NCBI GenBank assembly: GCA_027600665.1
Contig: JADGJL010000014.1
Coordinates: 1 to 64,000, forward strand
Direction of reading: 5' to 3'
Length of the DNA: 64,000 bases
Origin: Irineochytrium annulatum
Taxonomy: Eukaryota > Chytridiomycota > Chytridiomycetes > Chytridiales > Chytridiaceae
Part shown: in pieces, positions 57,614-64,000 of the stretch
Layout: each line of letters begins with the position of its first letter
Numbering within the stretch: position 1 is the stretch's first letter
Notes under the pieces: model-generated
Databases searched by the model: none
What the model was told of the DNA's origin: nothing
Seen by the model: only the letters and a program-made list of their open reading frames with translations
Position numbers and translations under genes: made by a program

Positions 57614-58837
57614 TTAACCATTTGCCCGCCCGTCAGTCCGCTTCCCATCCACAGTCTCGCGTTCTCCTGAGGCGTCTACGTCGCCGACGGTGTGGCGAGC
57701 AGTGGGTCGATGGCGGGTGGCTGATCTGGATCGCTCGTCGCGTGACGCACTGCGTCCACGTCCGCGGTAAGGGGTGTTTGTTTTCGACCGCGCGTAATAA
57801 CCGCGCGGACCCATGTCCCTGTCCCTGTCCCTCCCCCGATCATTGCGATCCATTCGGTCGTGCCAGTCACGGTCATCTTGGCGTCCATCATCGCGCCCGT
57901 GTCCATCATCGCGGCGCCCAAACCCTCCCCGACGGCCACGGGAACCAAACTTAGCTCGAGTGTTGGCGCATTGGTCCGCGTAATGGCCCCATCCATCACA
58001 TTCAAAGCAGCGGATGTGGCGCGTGGTGGATCCGTGGTCGTCTCGATGGGGGCCGCGGGCGCCGTAGTCGTCGGTGGCCGGGGTCGTGAAGGCGACGGAG
58101 GCGGAAGGTGCGCGGCTGGACGCGACTGTGACTGAGGCGATGGTGCTGTCGACGCCGTCTGAGCTGAGGTAGTCGTGAAGAGCGGTCGTTAGTTTGGAGA
58201 GGAGGGCGACTGGGTTGCCGAGGTTGGCTGCTTTGAGTTGGCGGAGGTTGTCGATCCGAGACTGCCAACGTCCGATGTCGCCGTTGCTTGTGGCCCAGGC
58301 GGCGAGATCGTAAAGGAAGTATTGTGCCGGCGTTTGGATGCTGACGGTGGAGCCAACTCTGATGAGGTTCCGATAACGAGTTGCCTGGAGCTTAAGGAAT
58401 TGCAGTGGAGTGGTCGTCTTCCAAATAGCCGCTGTGTAGCGGGCCAAATTGAATTCCATCTCGCGTTGACCAATCACCTGTGGGTTGCCGAGCCCGCCGT
58501 ACTCGCGGTCCAGGTAAGCGAGCAACTCGTACGCGGTAGGTCTGTCCGGGTGGCGGAAGATTTCTGCCGAGGAGGTGATAACTTCGAGGCTGACGTCCTC
58601 ATCCAGCGTCTCGTGGACTAGTCCGTAGGCTTGGCGATTCGTGTCCTGGCGTTTGGTGAAGGCGCTGGGGTTCTCGCCGACGCGTTGGACGTGCGGATCG
58701 GCCGTCAGGTCGTCGCCGACCTTCTTGGTCGTTGCGCGCGCTAGAGCGTGAGTTTTCCAGGACAGGAAAGTCGTGAAGTCGGCCTTAGCCTTTCTTCCGT
58801 TCAGAAGCCTGATCTTGCTGTGGCCCGTGTCGTCCAT
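57614..58837 (-). CDS. Copia Gag
   Basis: 407 codons from ATG 58837 (MDDTGHSKIRLLNGRKAKAD). A capsid-like helical part with WKTHALARAT and AYELLAYLDREYGG is followed by one CCHC zinc knuckle, CFECDGWGHYADQC, at residues 277-290. The tail is Arg/Asp/Gly-rich (RGRRGGFGRRDDGHG) and fits nucleic-acid binding. It is in the same phase as the protease/integrase frame but ends 118 bp before it. Confidence 0.88.
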   Translation of the reverse strand: MDDTGHSKIRLLNGRKAKADFTTFLSWKTHALARATTKKVGDDLTADPHVQRVGENPSAFTKRQDTNRQAYGLVHETLDEDVSLEVITSSAEIFRHPDRPTAYELLAYLDREYGGLGNPQVIGQREMEFNLARYTAAIWKTTTPLQFLKLQATRYRNLIRVGSTVSIQTPAQYFLYDLAAWATSNGDIGRWQSRIDNLRQLKAANLGNPVALLSKLTTALHDYLSSDGVDSTIASVTVASSRAPSASVAFTTPATDDYGARGPHRDDHGSTTRHIRCFECDGWGHYADQCANTRAKFGSRGRRGGFGRRDDGHGRDDGRQDDRDWHDRMDRNDRGRDRDRDMGPRGYYARSKTNTPYRGRGRSASRDERSRSATRHRPTARHTVGDVDASGERETVDGKRTDGRANG

Positions 58838-59137
58838 CGCTGTCTCTTGTGCGGGGGCAGCGCCTGACGTCTTGATGCTGTTGCGTGAAGGCTCAATGTG
58901 AAATTGTGAAGGGAAAGGAGGATTTGCGTGAAGGGGGGATTTCCGCCGCCCTATAAGTCGGCATCGTCGTGCCTGCGGCTGCTAGAGCGAGGGACCAGGG
59001 CTGGTTGTGAAGGGCCCTTTGCGTAGCATGTTGGGGTGTTCTCCTGCTGGTCGTTGTCGGCTGGTCAGGGCGGGCCGCTGGCGTTGGAGCTGCTGGGTAT
59101 TCATCTTGGGCCGGGCTCGCTGTCTTGACTGCGAATC

Positions 59138-59299
59138 TGTTAGAACACCCAGCTTCCAAGGTATCCGTTGGGGCCGTCATCGAGCCATCATGGTGATGCA
59201 GCAGGTGGTCGCACCGTTTATTAATAGAATACTTATACTCTAAACTGTCATAGCCCGCATACCCCCGTACTCTCCATCACGAGGCTTACTGCTCTAATA
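59138..59299 (-). repeat. 5' LTR (right in window)
   Basis: 162 bp, one base different from the left LTR. It must hold the element's promoter; no core motif was assigned. Confidence 0.93.
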
Positions 59300-59304
59300 C
59301 AAGT
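59300..59304. repeat. Target-site duplication, right copy (CAAGT)
   Basis: Same five bases as 53375-53379, immediately outside the right LTR. Confidence 0.9.
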
Positions 59305-59359
59305 CGTGATGGTCGTGTGTTGATCTTACCTCCTATACTGGCAGTGGCAATCGTCAAAA

Positions 59360-60123
59360 ATGAGCAGCACTCAACTCGCTTCCACCTCCACAGCTCTGTC
59401 GTCTCTAAAGCCATTCGAAGGGAAGACCGACGACCTCCGTCGTCTGTCAGAAACGCTCTTATCGAAGCTATCCAGTCGGTGCGCTTGTCGGTGGAAGACC
59501 CGTCCGAACGTTTGTCCGCCATTGATGATGGTATCCTCCTTCCGCTGATAGAGATCAAACGGTACCTTCCTTTTTCTGTATTTTATTTGTAAACTGTATA
59601 GAACGATGGATCCAATGGAGCCCCGTGATATCATTCCTCCATCCGCTTACGATGTTTTGCTGACGGATGTTACTCACAATCTACTCGTGGGCCCAATTGC
59701 TGAGTTGCTTGAAGTGGAATATCTGTCAGAAGCAACGGAGTCGGCAGAAGAATTTAAGGACCCTATCACGGGTATCCTATATGGCACCAACTCTCGACCG
59801 ATGATCAACCTCGTGACGTCGTCTAAACGACACAGGACACCCGTAAACATCGTATTTATGATCGATCTGGTTCACCGTGCTTGTACATATGCGACAAAGC
59901 CATGGCGGCCCTTGGATTCAAAGACTACGCCCCTGAGGTATTCCATGTGTTGTGGCGAGGAAATCCATACGAGGCAGTCATGAGCCCGTTAAAGATGGCG
60001 GATGGTTGCGACGGCCATTATAAGGATGTTAATCTGCTTGGGGCGTCATTTTTGAAGGCTATTAAGGCTAAGGTCGTGTTGGATTACAATGATTTATCTG
60101 TTAGTCTGTCTGTGAAAGGATAA
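59360..60123 (+). CDS. Uncharacterised protein beside the copia insertion
   Basis: Not recognised. ATG 59360 gives MSSTQLASTSTALSSLKPFE, then GKTDDLRRLSETLLSK. A downstream segment in another frame (SVRLSVEDPSERLSAIDDGI, LLPLIEIKR) joins by a good intron (donor GTACCT about 59562, acceptor TATAG about 59602) to TMDPMEPRDIIPPSAYDVLL and LLEVEYLSEATESAEEFKDP. A further intron near 59862 leads to CDKAMAALGFKDYAPEVFHV and the end DYNDLSVSLSVKG. The join between the first two parts near 59440-59480 is unsolved, so a longer 5' intron or a broken start is possible. The retrotransposon sits 56 bp upstream of the ATG and may have changed the promoter. Confidence 0.45.
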
Positions 60124-60523
60124 ATGGGGAAGGGTTTTGGAGCATGGTTGGGAACTGCACGTTGGCTGAACAATCTCCAACATTTTAGGCATGTCTACAC
60201 CATGCTTCGTGGACTACGTATTCATAAATAGGCCGTAACCGTATTCCCATGATTTTTAATATGTGCTCTATCCACTATGCATTATTCACAGTGTTGCTAT
60301 CTCCTCCGGAGGTAGCGCGATATCTAATCGGGTGATACTCATGTGTAATATGGTTACGCCGCTCGGCCGAGCAATCGCCAGGGATGCTTCCATTCCTCGT
60401 CACTCAGCGGCATTCCCCCACCTCATCACGAGGATAAAATGGTCCAACCGCATCCTACAAAGTACATCGACTTGCTTACTTCCGTGTAGTTTATTAGTTG
60501 TTGCGCTGTTTACTGTATACAAA
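60124..60523. other. Convergent intergenic region
   Basis: About 400 bp with no supported feature. Confidence 0.4.
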
Positions 60524-61548
60524 TCACTCCCCATCGTTCTTCTTCTTGTCCTTATCGCCATGATCCCAAATGAACCACGGTTCCGGCTTCACGTCGCGCA
60601 GCTCCGCCGAATCCCTAATGTCCGTCTCGCCCACCGTATCGGGCGTGTTAACGGCTTTGATCCAGTCAAGCTCAAGGCTGAAGTCTCCCGTCTGCCGGAC
60701 GATCGAGAAGCCCACGGACTTAATCTTCGCCCGGTCCATCATCAGCTGCCGCGCTTGCACGTAGCCGTGGCTCGTCAGGACAAAATCCCGAAAGGGTATC
60801 TAGTTCGTGGTGCGATCAGCGTTTGCAGCGGTAAGATAGGCAACAGCGGAAGCTCACCATCACAATCTCCCATTCCCCAGGTCTCTGAAAGTATATCCGA
60901 TGTTGCCAGACGAGCGTCGGGTATATCGAATCGCACTGCAGGTTCACCATCCACTGCCGATTGTCTCCTTTCGCCCGTATCGCGAGGTATCTAAACTGGC
61001 TCGTGTCGAATCGTGGCCGATGCAGCAGGGTGAGAGGTCTTTCCTGCAGGTATTGTTAAGGCACCATCAATCGAGGGGTGTTTGCTGAAGGAAAACACAC
61101 ATTTGATCGTAATCCCGCGTAGCCGCTCCGCTCTATCTTGGAATTTGGTGGCAAGACTTCGGACAGCTTTCCCCAGAACAACCCTGATGAACATTGCGCA
61201 TCAGCCCATGCGGAAGCTCAGCAACAAGCCAGCAAACCCAACTGACTCACCCGTCTTCTCCGGCGTCAATCCCCAATACGCCTCCGAATAACCTGAAAGT
61301 GAGCGATTGATGAGTTCTATTAGCCAAACGCATGCATGCCCGCAGCCATTCGCAAAAGCCCCCTCACCTCCAATGTCCGCGTCCGACCCCACGCTAAAGG
61401 CCTCCAGGTGCTCGACGGTCCTAAACTGGAACATGGGCAGGTCACTCTTCCAGCCAATGTCGGCGCGCACTGCCTGCACGGCATGGTCTTTTATGTAGTT
61501 GAAGGAGCGCTGGACGTAGGCCTTGTAGGCGGCCGAGTAGATGCCCAT
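60524..61548 (-). CDS. NDUFAF1/CIA30-like complex I assembly factor
   Basis: CIA30-domain protein that helps assemble respiratory complex I in mitochondria. The chosen start ATG 61548 gives MGIYSAAYKAYVQRSFNYIK; a frame just upstream has no ATG. Domain signs in order: PMFQFRTVEHLEAFSVGSDA, then DIGG joined across an intron to SEAYWGLTPEKTG. SGYAGLRS and FDTSQFRYLAIRAKGDNRQW follow, then MVNLQCDSIYPTLVWQHRIY and FQRPGEWEIV. The end is KIKSVGFSIVRQTGDFSLEL, then DWIKAVNT, and a charged tail KDKKKNDGE. At least four short introns; edges approximate. Its presence implies that this organism keeps complex I. Confidence 0.75.
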
Positions 61549-61721
61549 AACATTCGGCTGCACCGCGAAGAGCTCCCACTGGCAAAAGAGCAGATCGGAT
61601 GGATGTCAATTGTGGGCGCGGCCATTTCCTGAAGGCTTGATCACCACCGTCTTAGGAGGTATTGCGATGTCTCTCATCATTCCTCATCTTTAACTTCACT
61701 TCCGCAGGGTCACATCGCCAA

Positions 61722-63059
61722 ATGTCCGAAATCAACGGCCTCGCGATTGCAATCGTGGTCGGCGGCCTCCTCGCCGCCGCGCTCTTCCTCCTCGCGTACC
61801 AACGCACCGCCAAGCTGGCCGTCGCGTCCGCCCCCGCCATTCCCGCGGAATCAATCCCCGCGACATCCCTTAAGCCGCCAGCCAGCGCGTCCAAGAAGGG
61901 CAAGAACAACCCTCACCACGCCGCGCAGCCGAACTCCTCCCCGGCCTCCAAGCACGCCCCGAAGCCGACGCACGCGCTCTTCCTCTGCCAGCTCCGAGGT
62001 CACCAGCAGAAAGTCCTCGACCTGAGATGGCATGATTCCGGCGTCATCACCTGCAGCTCGGATGGGACCGTGCGGCTGTGGGACGGATCGTCGTTCAGGC
62101 GGCAGGCGGCGGGGTTTACGCCCGTGTGTAAAGTCGTGAGCTTGGAGAGGGGGGACTATGGGACGAGGGTGGATGTTGAGAGGGATGCGAAGCGGTTCGT
62201 GATCGCGGGGAACAGGAACTTGTCGATGATCTTGTTCCAGAGAACTGGGGGTGGCGGGTATGAGGTGTGCTGGGAGTCGGAGGAGCAGCAGAATGCGGAG
62301 ATCCTGTCGGTTGGGTTGGGGAAGGGCTTTTGCATGAGCTGCGACAACGGCACGTCGCTGCATCTCGTGCAGCTTGGCGACGGGAGGCTGCTTGACAAAG
62401 TCCGGACGAATTGTAAGAATGTCACTCCCTTTTCTCACGCGTCTGATAATGTCCAATGACAGCCGTGAACAACAACTGCGCCCGCACCTCCCCAGACGGT
62501 CGCTTCGTGGCCCTCGGCGGCTTTCTCTCCGAGGTCCGGCTGTGGGAGGTCAAATCGGACCGAAGCGGGCTCGCCACTGGCGTCAATTCGGCCATGAGCT
62601 TGAACGGCCACAAGAAGGGGATCGTAAGCCTCGCGTTCAACGGGGACGCGTCCAAGATCCTAACGCTCTCGAGGGACGGTACCGTTAAGCTCTGGAACAT
62701 CGCCGTCCGCTACGAGGTCAAGGTGCGGGTTTTGTGCTTGTTGCGCGGTTAAAGTGAGCGTTTTGTTGATGGCTGCGAAACAGGAGGATCCCAAGGTGCT
62801 TACTACGTGGGAGGTGACGGACCTCCCTCTGCCCGACATGACCCTCCTAACGATGTCCGCGGATGCCACGACGGCCGCGTTCGTCTCGGGCGGCTCGTTC
62901 GCCCTTTACTCGCTAAAAAAGTCCAGGACGTTAGCTGTGGTCGAGGATGCGCACCCGGGGTCCGCATTGCGGGGCGTCGAGTTCTCGCTGGACGGGACCA
63001 AGGTCGCCACAATATCGGACGACAAGGTTGTGAATGTGTGGGACGTGGGGGAGGCGTGA
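61722..63059 (+). CDS. TBL2-like WD40 protein with N-terminal membrane segment
   Basis: ATG 61722 opens MSEINGLAIAIVVGGLLAAA, then LFLLAYQRTAK, a signal anchor as in ER-resident TBL2. A Pro/Ala/Lys-rich linker precedes WD repeats: LRGHQQKVLDLRWHDSGVIT, CSSDGTVRLWDGSSF, ARTSPDGRFVALGGFLSEVR, LWEVKSD, LNGHKKGIVSLAFNGDASKI and LTLSRDGTVKLWNIAVRYEV. After an intron (about 62720-62782) it reads KQEDPKVLTTWE, matching TBL2's KLWD..VEYKKKQDP block, and ends DDKVVNVWDVGEA. Another intron is near 62413-62458. Animal TBL2 binds PERK in ER stress; that role here is inference only. Confidence 0.75.
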
Positions 63060-63439
63060 TGCCGCTTTGGCGCGATATCTAGGATGAATAATAATATCGA
63101 TTAGAACTGTGTGCTGTCCAATGGTGATGGAAGCCACAGTGGTTTGTATTCAGGGCCGGGGTAACATTTGAATCTCCGCCGCGCTGCTGCTTGACACGCC
63201 CCACCGCGTGATGTGGCATGGCCTCACCAGCAAGCAGCGCCTCGACTCGCCCCCCGCCCTTTTCGCGTCCTCCTCTCTGAAATTGAATCGCTCCGCCCAC
63301 GTCCGGCGCCTTTATAAATCCCGCGACTGCTGCCTATCGTCCGGCCTGCATTACTATTATTCGACCTCAACTTGACGCATCCACTTCTCTCCACATCGCT
63401 GACACCGCCACCGTCTCGCGCCCACTCTATCTCATCGCA
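63060..63439. other. Intergenic region, upstream of secreted-protein gene
   Basis: 380 bp between the TBL2-like stop and the next ATG, with C-rich stretches towards the gene start. Contains a TATA box (listed separately). Confidence 0.4.
63313..63318 (+). promoter_or_regulatory. TATA box
   Basis: TATAAA in the context CCTTTATAAATCCC, 122 bp before the ATG at 63440. Position and match suit a strong regulated promoter of the secreted-protein gene. Confidence 0.5.
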
Positions 63440-64000
63440 ATGCGCCCTGCGTCCCTCACCCTGCCGCGGACGATCGTCGGCCTCCTGGCCGTCGTCGCGC
63501 TCCTTGCATGCGGCGCCACTGCCGTCCCCGTCTCGAGCGGATCCAGCGGGAAGATCGTCACCATTGAAGGTATACATGTGCCTTCAACCTTTCTACGCGC
63601 AGGACGGATACTAACCCATGTTTTCCTTGTATTCCCTGTCCGCACACAGGCCCCCGCAGCTTCTGCCTCCTCCTCCCCGCCGTCAAGGGCCAGACCGTCG
63701 GCGACAGCGAGGGATCAGCCAAGGCAAAATGCTTTGGCTCGGCCAGCACGCCCGGCTCCAGCAAGCTCCCTGATGGCGCCATTAAATCGGCTCACTACGT
63801 CAAGACTGCGCAATACCATCAGGTGACGGGCATGATCGACGAGGACCTGCTCGGGATCAGCCAGTCCGACGGCGGTGGCCAATGTGAGCACTCTTTTTTC
63901 CATTTTACACTGTCCAGGTGGATTTACCTACAATTCTAATACTTATCCCAAAAGATGACAACGCGCCGCACGGGTCCGAACCGTCGAGCGGGGCCGTGCC
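63440..64000 (+). CDS. Fungal-type secreted protein, 5' part (partial)
   Basis: ATG 63440 begins a clear signal peptide: MRPASLTLPRTIVGLLAVVA, then LLACGATAVPVSS. After an intron (about 63571-63649; GTATAC donor, CACACAG acceptor) come PRSFCLLLPAVKGQTVGDSE, AKCFGSASTPGSSKLPDG and IKSAHYVKTAQYHQVTGMID. EDLLGISQSDGGGQ then joins across a second intron (about 63882-63954) to YDNAPHGSEPSSGAVP at the window end. The motifs 'FCLxLPP-like', 'LPDGxIKSAHxV', 'QVTGxID' and 'DGGGQYD' mark a widespread family of secreted fungal proteins of unknown biochemical function. The 3' part lies outside the window. Confidence 0.75.

Larger units (their letters stand above)
53380..59299 (-). mobile_element. Ty1/copia LTR retrotransposon
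   Basis: A 5,920-bp element transcribed on the minus strand, bounded by two 162-bp LTRs and the 5-bp duplication CAAGT. The order gag, protease, integrase, reverse transcriptase, RNase H defines the copia superfamily. The LTRs differ at one position by eye (CATAGCTCGC versus CATAGCCCGC), so insertion was recent. Coding is split: gag and the protease/integrase frame are in phase but separated by about 120 bp with stops, the integrase end shifts frame near 55955-55975, and reverse transcriptase lies in a third frame. I could not identify a tRNA primer-binding site next to the right LTR. Confidence 0.95.

Noticed and set aside
58893..59180. Open frame upstream of copia gag
   Set aside because: Lies between the LTR and gag in the expected untranslated leader; no gag-like motif.

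Overview
The window is nuclear DNA from a eukaryote, most likely a zoosporic (chytrid-type) fungus. Genes are dense, lie on both strands, and are broken by very short spliceosomal introns (about 38-81 nt, often with AAG or TAG acceptors). Fungal signs are a fused GARS-AIRS purine enzyme without a transformylase domain, a DUF4050-like protein and a fungal-type secreted DGGGQYD protein. A large CFAP54 gene (central-apparatus protein of motile cilia) means the organism builds a motile flagellum, which among fungi points to chytrid-like lineages. The species is inferred, not proven.

Layout. 1-9216: the 3' end of ribosomal P0 (+), then minus-strand genes for a TM9SF/nonaspanin, an unknown two-exon protein, a TBC1D5-like RabGAP and eIF3i. 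9293-13531 (+): mitochondrial S-adenosylmethionine carrier and a GTPBP1/2-like GTPase. 13591-20046: ACAP-type BAR-PH-ArfGAP-ankyrin protein (-), BORCS5-like protein (+), WBP2-like GRAM protein (+), MGN-starting leucine-rich repeat protein (-). 20047-26100 is an AT-richer, repeat-dominated island: a possible small unrecognised gene, a block packed with CGGACT words, a roughly 2.1 kb inverted repeat and a decayed hAT transposase. 26448-31538 (+): ZNG1/CobW-type zinc chaperone GTPase, GARS-AIRS (ADE5,7-like) and the DUF4050-like protein. 31813-33512 (-): RCC1. 34845-50396 (+): a PH/coiled-coil protein, CFAP54 (8.5 kb) and DNA polymerase kappa with four UBZ-like fingers. 50936-52709 (-): GH5 endoglycoceramidase-like enzyme. 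53380-59299: a Ty1/copia retrotransposon with 162-bp LTRs and a CAAGT target duplication. 59360-64000: an uncharacterised gene (+), an NDUFAF1/CIA30-like gene (-), a TBL2-like WD40 gene (+) and the start of a secreted-protein gene (+).

The host genes are mostly housekeeping functions (translation, purine synthesis, endomembrane traffic, lysosome and Arf/Rab control, DNA damage tolerance, complex I assembly, flagellum) and do not form an operon-like system. The least ordinary parts are the inverted-repeat/hAT island, the very young but coding-broken copia element, the four-finger Pol kappa, the RS-rich insert in CFAP54, and probable GC-AG introns in three genes. Intron boundaries were placed by eye from splice motifs and family conservation; no alignment or search was run.
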